Assembly (NCBI GenBank): GCA_001915995.1
Contig: MNRO01000020.1
Location: 42,473-106,472, forward strand
Direction of reading: 5' to 3'
Origin: Clostridium sp. 26_21
Lineage (GTDB): Bacteria; Bacillota; Clostridia; TANB77; CAG-508
DNA length: 64,000 nucleotides
This document shows, piece by piece, positions 15,621 to 25,800 of this stretch. Within the stretch, counting starts at the first letter, position 1. The number at the start of each line of letters is the position of its first letter. The translations under genes and the position numbers were made by a program. Below the pieces are notes generated by a model. The model was not told the origin of the DNA, ran no database searches, and was given only the letters and a program-made list of their open reading frames with translations.

Positions 15621-17627
15621 ATGGATTTAAAAGGAAGATTATTAGCAAACAGATATGAAATATTAGAAAAAATAGGCAGTGGAGGAATGGCAACAGTATA
15701 CAAGGCAAAATGTCATGTATTAAATAGATATGTAGCAATAAAAATATTAAGAGATGAATTTACAACAGATGAAGAATTTGTTAAAAGATTTGAAGTTGAA
15801 GCACAATCTGCAGCAAGTATAACACATCCAAATATTGTTTCTGTGTATGATGTAGGTGTTGATGGAAATTTACATTATATTGTAATGGAATTAGTAAAAG
15901 GTAAGACATTAAAAGATATAATTGTAGAAGAAAAAGGACCACTTCCATGGAAATGGTCAGTAAATATAGCAATTCAAATTGCATCAGCATTAGAAACAGC
16001 ACATAAAAATCATATTATACATAGAGATATAAAACCACATAATATAATAATAACAGAAGATGGAGTTGCAAAAGTAACAGACTTTGGAATTGCAAAAGCA
16101 GTATCAAACTCAACAATTACAGCATTTGGAACAACTATTGGATCAGTACATTATTTTTCACCAGAACATGCACGTGGAGGATTTACAGACGAAAAATCTG
16201 ATATATATTCTTTAGGTGTTGTTATGTATGAAATGTTAACAGGAAGAGTACCATTTGATGCAGATACACCAGTATCAGTGGCATTAAAACATATGCAAGA
16301 AGAGCCAATTGCAGCAATTGTTGCAAATCCAAATATTCCAATTGCAGTAAATGATATAATAATGAAATCATTAAAGAAAGATCCAAACTTACGTTATCAA
16401 AGTGCAACAGCAATGTTAATAGATTTAAAAAGAGCATTAAAAGAACCACAAGGAAATTTTGTAGACAATAGTGAATATGTAGATGCCCCAACGCAAAGAA
16501 TATCAACAATTCAAGATGATAATAGAGGACCAAAAGCAACTGCAAAGAAAAAAGAAAATAAATTTGTTGCATTTGTAAAAAAACATAAAGTATTATCAAC
16601 AATTGTTGGACTAATATTATTATTTGTATTAAGTTTAGGAACAACTTTAGGAATAGCAAATGCTACAAGAACAAAAGATGTAGCAATTCCTAATTTAGTT
16701 GGAAAAACAGTAGATGAAGCAAAAAAATTAGTTCAAGATAGTAAATTAGTATATTCAGAAGGAGAAGCTGAATATAGTGCAGATGTAGAAGCGGGAAAAA
16801 TAATTTCACAAACTCCAAAATATACTCAAAATGGAACAGTAAAAGAAAAATCTGAGATTAAAGTAATCGTAAGCTTAGGAACAGAAAAAACCAAAGTTCC
16901 AAAATTTGTAGGAACAACAAAAGAAGAGGCTGAAAAATCTGCAAAAGATGCAAAATTAAAACTTGAATTTGTAGAAGAAACAAGCAAAACAATTGAAGCG
17001 GGATATATTACAAAACAAGAAACAGATGAAGGAACAGAAGTAAATGCTGGAGATACAGTAAAATTATATATAAGCATTGGAACTGGAATAAAACAAGTTG
17101 TTGTAACATCTTTATATGGTGTTGATGCAGAAACAGCAAAGAAAAACTTAGAAGAAAAAGGTTTAGTTGTTGAAATTGAATATACTGAGGATAAAACAAA
17201 AGACAATGGAGTTGTTTTAAACCAAAGTATAAAATCTGGTGAAACAGTTGATGAAGGTTCAACAATAACTTTAACAGTAAATAAAATTGCTGAAACAAAA
17301 ACAGGAACAGTAACAATAAATGTAAAATCAATAACAGGATATCAAGATAAAATTAAAAAGCCAGTTACAGAAAGTGTAAAAGGTGAAACAACAAGTACAA
17401 CTATCCAAAAAGAGGTTGAAGTTGATAATACACCAAATACAATTCAATTAAAGGTAACTGTTGATGGCGAAACTGTTACAGATGAAAAAGTAAAAGAAAA
17501 TGTTACAGATAAACAAGTTAGTGTTAGTGGAAAAGGAAATGTTACAATAAAAGTATATATTGATGGCATTTTGAAGAAAACTGTTGATATGAACTTGAAT
17601 AATACAGATAAATTAACAATTGAATAA
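15621..17627 (+). CDS. prkC: Membrane Ser/Thr kinase with PASTA domains (PrkC)
   Basis: A 668-residue sensor kinase that responds to cell-wall fragments. The cytoplasmic kinase domain (about 10-275) has the Gly loop IGSGGMATVYKAK, Lys41, the catalytic loop HRDIKPHN (Asp136), DFG and an activation segment with TITAFGTTIGSVHYFSPEHARG. A Lys-rich juxtamembrane stretch and one transmembrane helix (about 325-346) follow. Outside are three PASTA repeats (about 354-420, 425-487, 491-555), then a further beta-rich domain (about 560-668) with Thr/Lys repeats that is not a PASTA unit I can place. The partner phosphatase is encoded just upstream and rsgA downstream. Confidence 0.94.
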   Translation: MDLKGRLLANRYEILEKIGSGGMATVYKAKCHVLNRYVAIKILRDEFTTDEEFVKRFEVEAQSAASITHPNIVSVYDVGVDGNLHYIVMELVKGKTLKDIIVEEKGPLPWKWSVNIAIQIASALETAHKNHIIHRDIKPHNIIITEDGVAKVTDFGIAKAVSNSTITAFGTTIGSVHYFSPEHARGGFTDEKSDIYSLGVVMYEMLTGRVPFDADTPVSVALKHMQEEPIAAIVANPNIPIAVNDIIMKSLKKDPNLRYQSATAMLIDLKRALKEPQGNFVDNSEYVDAPTQRISTIQDDNRGPKATAKKKENKFVAFVKKHKVLSTIVGLILLFVLSLGTTLGIANATRTKDVAIPNLVGKTVDEAKKLVQDSKLVYSEGEAEYSADVEAGKIISQTPKYTQNGTVKEKSEIKVIVSLGTEKTKVPKFVGTTKEEAEKSAKDAKLKLEFVEETSKTIEAGYITKQETDEGTEVNAGDTVKLYISIGTGIKQVVVTSLYGVDAETAKKNLEEKGLVVEIEYTEDKTKDNGVVLNQSIKSGETVDEGSTITLTVNKIAETKTGTVTINVKSITGYQDKIKKPVTESVKGETTSTTIQKEVEVDNTPNTIQLKVTVDGETVTDEKVKENVTDKQVSVSGKGNVTIKVYIDGILKKTVDMNLNNTDKLTIE

Positions 17628-17635
17628 AATGATAA

Positions 17636-17666
17636 AAACTCTCATTAATTTTGGGAGTTTTTTATT
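17636..17666 (+). terminator. Terminator after prkC
   Basis: AAAACTCTC pairs with GGGAGTTTT across an AT loop and is followed by TT-rich sequence. rsgA therefore probably has its own promoter in the AT-rich stretch near 17680-17710. Confidence 0.7.
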
Positions 17667-17741
17667 ATATATTTTATAATTCTCCAAAATATGATACAAT
17701 ATATATGTTATAAAAAAGAAAAGGAGAAAAGCAAATAAATA

Positions 17742-18620
17742 ATGCAAGGAAAAATAATAGGAAATATATCAAATGTATATAAAATAAAAACAGAAAGCAA
17801 AGAATATAATGCGTATGCAAGAGGAAAATTAAAGAATAATGAAATAACACCATTAGTAGGAGACAATGTAGAAATACAAGTAACAGATGAAGAAAAATCA
17901 GAAGCTATTATAGAAAAAGTAGAACAAAGAAAAAACGAAATAAAAAGGCCTAAAATATCAAATATAGATCAAATAATATTTGTAATATCAACAAAACATC
18001 CAAAACCAGATTTATTAATGTTAGACAAACAATTAGCATATGCAGAAAAATTAGGAATAAATGCAATAATTATTATTAATAAAATAGATTTACAAGACAG
18101 TTATATAGAGATAAAAGAAGAATATTCTAAAGTTGGATATAAAGTAATTGTAACAAGTGCAAAAGAAAATAAAGGAATTGAAGAAGTAAAAGAAATATTA
18201 AAAAATAAAGTAAGCGTATTTTCAGGAAATTCAGGAGTTGGAAAATCAAGTCTAATAAATGCAATATTTAATACAGATAAAACACAAGAAGGAGAAGTAA
18301 GCAAGAAAAATAAAAAAGGTAAAAATACGACAACAGACACTAAATTATATGAAATTGAAGAAAATACATATATTGCAGATACACCAGGATTTTCAAGTTT
18401 TGAAATAAATGAAATAGAAAGTTCAGAATTAGATAAATATTTTATAGAAATTGAGAAAGAATTAGGAAATTGCGAATTCGTTGGTTGTACACATATAAAA
18501 GAAGAAAAATGTGGAGTGAAACAAGCTGTACAAAATAGAAAAATATCACAAGGTAGATATGAAAGATTTTGTGAGATATATAATGAATTAAAAGATAAAG
18601 AAAAATATAAATGGAAATAA
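17742..18620 (+). CDS. rsgA: Small ribosomal subunit biogenesis GTPase RsgA
   Basis: A 292-residue circularly permuted GTPase for 30S subunit maturation. It has an N-terminal OB domain (to about residue 65), then the G motifs in permuted order: NKID (G4), TSAKENKG (G5), SGNSGVGKSSLINAIF (G1), the TTTDTKLYEI switch and DTPGFSSFEI (G3). The C-terminal zinc site is CEFVGCTHIKEEKC. All expected residues are present. It completes the rlmN-prpC-prkC-rsgA neighbourhood and ends at a terminator. Confidence 0.95.
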   Translation: MQGKIIGNISNVYKIKTESKEYNAYARGKLKNNEITPLVGDNVEIQVTDEEKSEAIIEKVEQRKNEIKRPKISNIDQIIFVISTKHPKPDLLMLDKQLAYAEKLGINAIIIINKIDLQDSYIEIKEEYSKVGYKVIVTSAKENKGIEEVKEILKNKVSVFSGNSGVGKSSLINAIFNTDKTQEGEVSKKNKKGKNTTTDTKLYEIEENTYIADTPGFSSFEINEIESSELDKYFIEIEKELGNCEFVGCTHIKEEKCGVKQAVQNRKISQGRYERFCEIYNELKDKEKYKWK

Positions 18621-18621
18621 G

Positions 18622-18651
18622 GACTATTTCAAATTGAAATGGTCTTTTTCC
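18622..18651 (+). terminator. Terminator after rsgA
   Basis: GACTATTTC and GAAATGGTC form the stem around AAATT, followed by TTTTT. Confidence 0.75.
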
Positions 18652-18658
18652 TTGTAGA

Positions 18659-18687
18659 TGTAACTTTTTTCTGATAAGATTGTATAA
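18659..18687 (+). promoter_or_regulatory. Possible ECF-type promoter before the sigma factor gene
   Basis: TGTAAC (18659-18664), 17 bases, GTATAA (18682-18687). The AAC-containing -35 and the lack of a TTGACA box resemble ECF sigma promoters, as expected for an autoregulated sigma gene. Confidence 0.45.
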
Positions 18688-18711
18688 GAGATAGAAAAAG
18701 GAGGATTCAAG

Positions 18712-19269
18712 ATGCAAGAGAAAACAGACAAAGAACTATACAAAGAGTTTCTATTAGGTAATAATAAAAGTTTTGAAGAAATAGTAAAAAGACATAAAAA
18801 TTCAATTATATATTTTATACAAAGATATACCAAAAGCATAGATATAGCAGAAGATTTAGCACAAGATGTATTTTTATATATATTAATTCATAAGAAAAAT
18901 TACAGATTTGAATATTCTTTAAAAACATATCTTTATACAATAGCAAAATCAAAAGCATTAAATTATATAAAAAGAGAAAAAAGAATTGTAGCAATAGACG
19001 AGAAAGAATATGAGAATATTAAAGATGTTGAAGAACTAGAGGAAAAAGTATTTAAAAATGAAAGAGCAGAAAATTTAAAAAATGCAATTCAAAAGCTAAA
19101 ATTAGAATATCAAAATGCAATATATTTAGCAGATATAGAAGAATTGAGTTATAAAGAAATAGGTCATGTATTAAATAAAACAACATCAAATGTAAAAATA
19201 TTGATATATAGAGCAAGAAGAGCATTAGAAAAAATAATATTAGAGGAGGGATATAAATATGAAAACTGA
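18712..19269 (+). CDS. ECF-family RNA polymerase sigma factor
   Basis: A 185-residue sigma-70 family factor with region 2 (FEEIVKRHKNSIIYFIQRY through DIAEDLAQDVFLYILIHKK and LKTYLYTIAKSKALNYIKREKR) and region 4 (LSYKEIGHVLNKTTSNVKILIYRARRALEK). Region 3 is absent, as in ECF factors. Such factors direct stress- or envelope-responsive transcription and are normally held by an anti-sigma partner. The gene overlaps the next one by 11 bases, which suggests translational coupling to that membrane protein. The start has a GGAGGA site. Confidence 0.9.
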   Translation: MQEKTDKELYKEFLLGNNKSFEEIVKRHKNSIIYFIQRYTKSIDIAEDLAQDVFLYILIHKKNYRFEYSLKTYLYTIAKSKALNYIKREKRIVAIDEKEYENIKDVEELEEKVFKNERAENLKNAIQKLKLEYQNAIYLADIEELSYKEIGHVLNKTTSNVKILIYRARRALEKIILEEGYKYEN

Positions 19270-21175
19270 TAAGCAATTTATAGATGAAATCTATAAAAAA
19301 TATGATGAATATCAAAAAGAAGAAAAAATAAAAAAACAAAAAGTAATGAAAAAAATAATAAATATGGCAGCAGTTTTTGTTGTTGCAATATCATCAGTAG
19401 TAGTATTTTCACAGAAGAAAACTCCTAAAGTATTGCAAGAAATGAAAAAAGAAGAAATTGCTAAAATTGATTTAGAAACAGTTGGAAACTTTGAAAATTT
19501 TTATAATATTATAAAAAGTAAAAATTCTACAAATGGAGAAACTAAATATTCATTTAATTTACAAGAAAGTATAACAGATGTAGCTAAATCAGACATGTTA
19601 GAAACTAGATCAAATACAAATATCCAAGTTGAAAATGTTGATGAAGGAGATATTGTAAAAACAGATGATAAATATATTTATTATTTAAGTAAACAAAGAC
19701 TTATAATAATAAATGCTGAAAGTGCAGAAACATCAGAAAAAATAGCAGAAATAAATTTTAAGGAAGAAAATTTTTATCCTATGGAAATATATGTACAAAA
19801 TAATAAATTAGCTTTAATAGGAAGTGTATCATATAATGAGACTGTAAAAATGAGTACAGAAACTAGAGATATTAGTGAAGCCCCAAACTCAAAAACAGGA
19901 ATTATAATATATGACATTACAGATAGAAGGAGTCCAAAAGAAATAAGAAATGTTATGTTAGAAGGAACTTATATAACATCAATGTCAAGAATGATAAATG
20001 AAAATATATATTTTGCTGTAAGTAAAAACATATATGGATATGATATTAGTTGTAAAAGTATAGAAGAATTAAATGAAAATGATTATATGCCTAAATATAT
20101 TGATACAGCAATATCTAATGAAGAAAAATGTATTAGTTATGATAAAATTTATAATTTAGACGAAACAGAAGATGCAAATTATTTAATATTAGTAGGTATT
20201 AACATTAATGGAGATAATGAAGCAGATATTCAAACATTTTTAGGAGCTGGAACATATTTATATTCATCTGAAAAAAATATGTATATTGCAACAAATAAAG
20301 TTGAATATGCTGAGAATTATAATGTTATTTCTACTAAAACAAAATTAATGAAATTTGAATTAAATAATGGAAAAATTATATATAAAGCTAAAGGTGAGGT
20401 TGAGGGAAGAGTAAATAACCAATTCTCAATGGATGAGAATGGTGATAACTTTAGAATTGCAACAACTACAGGAGAAATATGGTCAAATCAAAATACAAGT
20501 AATAATTTATATGTGTTAAATGGCAAGTTAGAAGAAATAGGAAAAATTGAAGGATTAGCAGAAGGAGAAAAAATATATTCAGTAAGATATATGGGAAGTA
20601 AAGCATATGTGGTAACATTTAAACAAACAGATCCATTCTGGGTAATTGATTTATCAGATGCAACAAATCCACAAATTTTAGGAGAAGTACAACTTCCTGG
20701 ATATAGTGTATATTTACATCCATATGATGAAAAACATATAATAGGATTTGGATATGATACAAAAGAAAATGGAACCAGAGTAACAAATAATGGACTTAAA
20801 TTAGTAATGTTTGATGTTTCAGATTTTACAAATCCACAAGTAGTATTTCAAATAGCTGTTGGAGATAGTAAATACACATATTCAGAATTATTATATAACC
20901 ATAAATCAGCAATATTTTCAAAAGAAAAAGGAATTATGGCATTTCCAATAAATTCATCATCTGGTTTAAAAACTAATTCGAGAGCAGTTATTTATAAAAT
21001 TGACTTAGAAAATGGTTTTTCATTACAAGGTGAGATTGGAACTATAAGCAATAATTATGAAGAGGAAGTTAGAAGAATTGTATTTGTTAACGGAAATTAT
21101 TATACTTTATCATATTCACAAGTTAGAGTTGCTGATATGGATTCATTAAATGTTTTTAAAGTTATTGATATATAA
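19259..21175 (+). CDS. Membrane-anchored beta-propeller protein, possible anti-sigma factor
   Basis: A 638-residue protein. Residues 1-33 are cytoplasmic and charged (DKQFIDEIYKKYDEYQKEEKIKKQK). One transmembrane helix follows (about 34-52), then a long extracellular part starting with a helical stalk. From about residue 125 it is the beta-propeller family distantly related to WD40 (NVDEGDIVKTDDKYIYYLS, YDITDRRSPKEIRNVMLEG, WVIDLSDATNPQILGEVQLPGYSVYLHPYDE, FDVSDFTNPQVVFQIAVGD). The repeated (Y/F)D(I/V)(T/S)D...P motif marks the blades. The overlap with the sigma gene and the short cytoplasmic tail fit a role as a membrane sensor that binds the sigma factor. That role is inference. Confidence 0.82.
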   Translation: MKTDKQFIDEIYKKYDEYQKEEKIKKQKVMKKIINMAAVFVVAISSVVVFSQKKTPKVLQEMKKEEIAKIDLETVGNFENFYNIIKSKNSTNGETKYSFNLQESITDVAKSDMLETRSNTNIQVENVDEGDIVKTDDKYIYYLSKQRLIIINAESAETSEKIAEINFKEENFYPMEIYVQNNKLALIGSVSYNETVKMSTETRDISEAPNSKTGIIIYDITDRRSPKEIRNVMLEGTYITSMSRMINENIYFAVSKNIYGYDISCKSIEELNENDYMPKYIDTAISNEEKCISYDKIYNLDETEDANYLILVGININGDNEADIQTFLGAGTYLYSSEKNMYIATNKVEYAENYNVISTKTKLMKFELNNGKIIYKAKGEVEGRVNNQFSMDENGDNFRIATTTGEIWSNQNTSNNLYVLNGKLEEIGKIEGLAEGEKIYSVRYMGSKAYVVTFKQTDPFWVIDLSDATNPQILGEVQLPGYSVYLHPYDEKHIIGFGYDTKENGTRVTNNGLKLVMFDVSDFTNPQVVFQIAVGDSKYTYSELLYNHKSAIFSKEKGIMAFPINSSSGLKTNSRAVIYKIDLENGFSLQGEIGTISNNYEEEVRRIVFVNGNYYTLSYSQVRVADMDSLNVFKVIDI

Positions 21176-21223
21176 ATAAAAATTTAATTTTTTTATGATT
21201 GATTTTATTTTATAATTTTATGC

Positions 21224-21264
21224 AAAGAAAGATTAGTTATATTTCAAACTAATCTTTCTTTATT
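21224..21264. terminator. Bidirectional terminator
   Basis: AAAGAAAGATTAGTT (21224-21238) and AACTAATCTTTCTTT (21247-21261) are perfectly complementary. It lies between the converging genes 19259 and 21265. Confidence 0.85.
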
Positions 21265-21852
21265 TTAAGTATTTTCTTTTTCAACCAAATAAATCATTCC
21301 TAATATTGTAAGTTGAAAATTATTATGGATTCGGTACTGTTTCCTTAAGTCATAAAATTCACCACATTGTGTGCTAGTACAAACTTCCCATTCCAATATC
21401 ATACAAACAACAGCGATAATTTCAGCATATTTATTAAAATCTATATCTAAATGATTATGATTTAATAAAGCATATAGAGAAGTTATATCAATTCCGTAAT
21501 TCATATTTCTATGGAGCTTATACATTGCACATATAATTTCGAGATAAAATTTATATCTTTGACTTAAATCGAATTCTCTCTTGAATTTTGAATAGCTATT
21601 GCTAGTATCTTCATATCCAAATAGAGAATCATAAAAATCTGCTTCGTAAGACTCAATATAACCTTGATTTTTTTGAAGATATACTTCAACTTTTTTTCTG
21701 AATTTTTCTTCTTCTTCCATCCATTTTTTTTCAATACAATCAGAAAACATCTTAAGAAGTTGTTCTTTGGACATTTCGCAAGAATATGCTTTATCAAGTA
21801 AATCTTGTGTCATCTCTTCCATAGGTATAGTATTTGGGTGTTTTCTTTTCAT
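21265..21852 (-). CDS. Hypothetical protein
   Basis: A 195-residue soluble protein with a very strong GGGAGGAG ribosome binding site before ATG 21852. The N-terminus is charged and helical (EEMTQDLLDKAYSCEMSKEQLLKMFSDCIEKKWMEEEE is the type of pattern, split here by several Met-Glu runs). The C-terminal half contains several Tyr, Cys and His residues (LEIICAMYKLHRNMNYGIDITSLYALL; EWEVCTSTQCGEFYDLRKQYRIH). No domain is recognised. It is monocistronic, flanked by a terminator and by the tRNA gene. Confidence 0.7.
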   Translation of the reverse strand: MKRKHPNTIPMEEMTQDLLDKAYSCEMSKEQLLKMFSDCIEKKWMEEEEKFRKKVEVYLQKNQGYIESYEADFYDSLFGYEDTSNSYSKFKREFDLSQRYKFYLEIICAMYKLHRNMNYGIDITSLYALLNHNHLDIDFNKYAEIIAVVCMILEWEVCTSTQCGEFYDLRKQYRIHNNFQLTILGMIYLVEKENT

Positions 21853-22027
21853 AAGTTTGCTCCTCCCTTAAAATTATTTGTTGTTACAAAATATGCCATT
21901 TCTAAAAGGAGATATTATTTTAGCTTTTGCTAAAAACTTTTGGTATTATATCATGGATTTTTAGATTTGTCAGTAGTTTTATTATAATTCAAGATATATT
22001 AGACATCTTTGGAATTCATTTATTACA

Positions 22028-22062
22028 AAAAATCAACCAGATTTATTTTCTGATTGATTTTT
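22028..22062 (-). terminator. Terminator of tRNA-Arg
   Basis: Read on the minus strand, AAAATCAATCAGA pairs with TCTGGTTGATTTT, followed by TT, just downstream of the tRNA 3' end. Confidence 0.7.
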
Positions 22063-22069
22063 ATTTCTG

Positions 22070-22146
<77 letters not shown>

Positions 22147-22221
22147 ATTATTAATACTTTTATATTATACGATGTTTTGACAGTTTTTTCAAGAGTATTA
22201 TAGAAAATATTTCAAATTGTT

Positions 22222-22251
22222 TTGACAATGACTATTAATTTGTAGTATAAT
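22222..22251 (+). promoter_or_regulatory. Promoter of gene 22369
   Basis: TTGACA (22222-22227), 18 bases, TATAAT (22246-22251). The leader to the start codon is more than 100 bases long and holds two hairpins. Confidence 0.75.
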
Positions 22252-22279
22252 ATTGCAGGTTTTAATAGAAAAAATTCCA

Positions 22280-22320
22280 AATGTCACTAAATAGTGAGAG
22301 GAAAATCCTCTTTCTTTTAG
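22280..22320 (+). promoter_or_regulatory. Leader hairpins, possible attenuator
   Basis: Two consecutive short hairpins lie in the 5' leader. TCACT/AGTGA has loop AAAT, and AGAGG/CCTCT has loop AAAAT and is followed directly by TTCTTTT, like a small intrinsic terminator. Confidence 0.4.
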
Positions 22321-22368
22321 TTTTACATAAATATTATTAACAACAAAAAAGAAAATGGAGGAAAATTT

Positions 22369-22671
22369 ATGAAAACACTTAGATTAATGCTTAGGCAGAA
22401 AATGGAATATTTTAAAGAAAAGAGTAAAAATAGGGAGCAGCAGGAAATTGAAAATATGAGAAAAGCTACAGAGATTATGGGAGAAATTTCAGCAATTGTA
22501 TCTCAGATTCAAATTGGAAAGAAAGATGATTTACAGAAATTTTTAAAATTAAAGAGAAAATGTGAAAAGACTGAAAATGAAGTAAAAAGGTATTTCGACT
22601 ATTCTTTAATAGATAAGCTAGATGATTTAACAGTTGAAGCTCAAATGGATAAAGAAAAAAGCAATAATTAA
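22369..22671 (+). CDS. Small coiled-coil protein
   Basis: A 100-residue, highly charged helical protein (RQKMEYFKEKSKNREQQEIE; KKDDLQKFLKLKRKCEKTENE) with a GGAGGAAAA ribosome binding site, its own consensus promoter and a following terminator. The pattern of hydrophobic residues every three to four positions indicates a coiled coil. There is no signal peptide or membrane helix, and I recognise no family. Its long structured leader is unusual for such a small gene. Confidence 0.65.
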   Translation: MKTLRLMLRQKMEYFKEKSKNREQQEIENMRKATEIMGEISAIVSQIQIGKKDDLQKFLKLKRKCEKTENEVKRYFDYSLIDKLDDLTVEAQMDKEKSNN

Positions 22672-22691
22672 AGTGAAAATTTTATAAATAT

Positions 22692-22728
22692 AAATATGTG
22701 AGTATAGTGATATATTCACATATTTTTT
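22692..22728 (+). terminator. Terminator before the NRPS gene
   Basis: AATATGTGA and TTCACATATT form the stem, followed by TTTTTTT. Confidence 0.75.
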
Positions 22729-22787
22729 TATAAAAAACACAAAAAACACGAAAAATGCCAAAAATTAAATAAAAATGCAAAAAAAAA

Positions 22788-22816
22788 TTGCCAAAAATGT
22801 AAAATGATGATAAAAT
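22788..22816 (+). promoter_or_regulatory. Possible promoter of the NRPS operon
   Basis: TTGCCA (22788-22793), 17 bases, TAAAAT (22811-22816). Alternative TATAAT boxes occur at 22816 and 22824, so the exact site is uncertain in this very AT-rich stretch. Confidence 0.4.
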
Positions 22817-22861
22817 ATAATAGTATAATACTAAATGTAAATATAAAAGGATGTTAAGAGA

Positions 22862-25800
22862 ATGGGGAATTTAACAAATGCTCAAAAATCAATTTGGGTA
22901 ACTGAACAATATTACAAAGGAAGTAGCATAAATAATATTTGTGGTACAGCAGTTATACAAGAGAAAGTGGACTTCGAAAAATTAAAAAAGTCCATACAAA
23001 TTGTGTGCAAAAAGCATGATAATTTTTGGCTAGAGTTTAAGTTAAATAAAGGAAATGTTGAACAAGTGTTATCTGAAAAAAAAGAAATTCAGATAGACAC
23101 TATTAATATTGCTGGCAAAAATCAGTTAGAATTAGAAAGAAACAAAATCGTAAAAACAAGATTTCAATTAGAAAATTCAAAATTATTTAAATTTTATATC
23201 TTTAAATTTATAGATGGAAAAGGGGCATTTATGCTCAATATACACCATCTAATTTCAGACGCGTGGACATTAGCGCTTATTTGTAATGACATCATAAAAA
23301 CATATTCAGAATTAATTCAAAATAAAGAAGTAGAAACAAAGGCTATATATTCATATATAGACTATATTAAATCAGAACAACAATACCAAGAAAGTGAAAA
23401 ATATAATAAAGATAAGCAATACTGGCTAGAAAGATTTAAAACTATTCCAGAAGTTGCAACAATACCAGGAAGCATAAAAGGAAACATTGATGAAACAAAT
23501 CCTGCAGGTGAAAGAAAACAATATAAAATCTCAAAAGAAAATGTAGCAGAAATAAAAAATTATTGTAAAGAAAATAAAATATCATTATATAATTTTTTTA
23601 TGGCTATTTATGCGATATATATAGGTGAAGTATCAAATTTAGATGAGTTTACTATAGGTACACCTATTTTAAACAGAACAAATTATAAAGAAAAAAATGC
23701 AGCTGGTATGTTTATAAATATGGCTCCATTTAGAATTAATATTAATGAAGATATAGAATTTAAACAATTCATAAAAAATATAGCAAGAGACTCTATGGAT
23801 ATGTTAAAACATCAAAAATATTCATATCAATGTTTGCTAGAAGAATTAAGAAAAGAAAATAAAAGTATTCCAAATTTATATAATATTTTATTATCATATC
23901 AAATAACAAATGCAAAGCAAAATGAAGGAAATATTGAATATGAAACAGAATGGACATTTAATGGATATTGTGCAGATAATATAGATATTCAAATTTATGA
24001 CTTAAACGATACTGGAAATTTGAATATAGCATATGATTATAAGACAAGTATTTATAAAGTAGAAGATATTGAAAATATACATAAAAGAATATTAAATATT
24101 ATAAAACAAGTAGTATCAAAAGAAGAGATAAAACTTAGTGAAATTGATATTGTTACACCTGAAGAAAAGGAAAAATTACTTGTAGAATTTAATAAAACAG
24201 AATTAAAATATGATGAAAACATACCTTTTATAAAATATTTTGAAAAACAAGTAGAAAAAACACCAGATGATATAGCAATTGTTTTTGAAGATAAAGAAAT
24301 GACATATAGAGAATTAAATGAGAGAGCAAATAGTTTAGCATATAAATTAAGAGAAAATGAAGTAACTAATAATACTGTTGTAGGTATATTATTAGAACGT
24401 TCATTTGAAATGTTAATATCAATGTTAGCAGTATTAAAATCAGGAGGATCTTATATTCCAATTGCACCAGATTATCCAAAAGATAGAATAGAATATATGC
24501 TTGAAGATAGTGAAGCAACAATAATATTAACAAGTCAAAATAGAAGAAATTTAGCAGATAAAAAACTTATTAATGTAAAAGATGAGAGAATATATGAAAA
24601 TCATAAAGAAAATTTAGAAAATATTTCTAAACCAGAAGATTTATCATATTTAATATATACATCAGGTTCAACAGGTACTCCAAAAGGGGTAATGTTGAAA
24701 CAAAAAAATTTAAGCAATTTTTACAATTCAATGAAAAATATAATTGAATATTTAAAAGATGGAAAAAATCATAAAATCCTTTCAATTACAACAGTTTCAT
24801 TTGATATATTTGGATTTGAAACATTAATGTCATTAACAAGAGGATTAATAGTATATTTAACGAGTGAAAATGGTCAAAAAATGACATCAAAAATAGAAAG
24901 AATTGTAAAAGACAGCAATGTTGAAATAATGCAAACAACACCATCTGTAATGAAATTTCATTTGGAAAATTTGAATGATGAAAATAGTTTAAAAAGTTTG
25001 AAATATATAATGTTAGCAGGTGAGCCTTTAACAAAAACATTGGTAGATAGAATTAAACAAATAATTCCAAATGTAACAATTTACAATGGATATGGACCAT
25101 CTGAAACAACAATATTTTCAACAATAGGAAATGCAACAAATCAAGAAGAAATTACAATAGGGAAACCTATTAATAATACACAAATATATATCCTAAATAA
25201 AAATAAAAAAGTGATGCCACAAGGTACAATAGGAGAATTATATATTTCAGGAGATGGTGTTGGAAAAGGATATATGAATAAAGAGCAACAAACAAATGCG
25301 AGCTTTATAATAAATCCATTTATAGATGGAAAAGTTATGTATAAAGTAGGAGATTTAGGTGCTTTTGATGATAAAGGGGAAATTACTTGTTATGGAAGAA
25401 TTGACAATCAAGTAAAAATAAGAGGATTAAGAATAGAACTTCAAGAAATTGAAAAAAGAATGCAATCTGTTTATAATATTCATGATTGTGTTGTTGTAAA
25501 AAAAGTTGTAAAAGGAAAAGACGCATTATGTGCATATTATGTGGAAAGAGGTCATGTATCTAAATCAGTTTTGAAAACAGTTTTATATTCAAAATTGCCA
25601 GAATATATGGTTCCACAATATTTTGTAAAAATGGAACAATTACCACATACGCCAAATGGAAAAGTTGATAGAAAAGCTTTGCCAGATCCAGTTATTGATG
25701 AGAATGAACTTGAAATTGTAAAACCTAGAAATGAAATTGATAAAGAATTAATAAAAATAATAGAAAAAATGTTACAAGTTGATAAAATTGGAATTAATAA

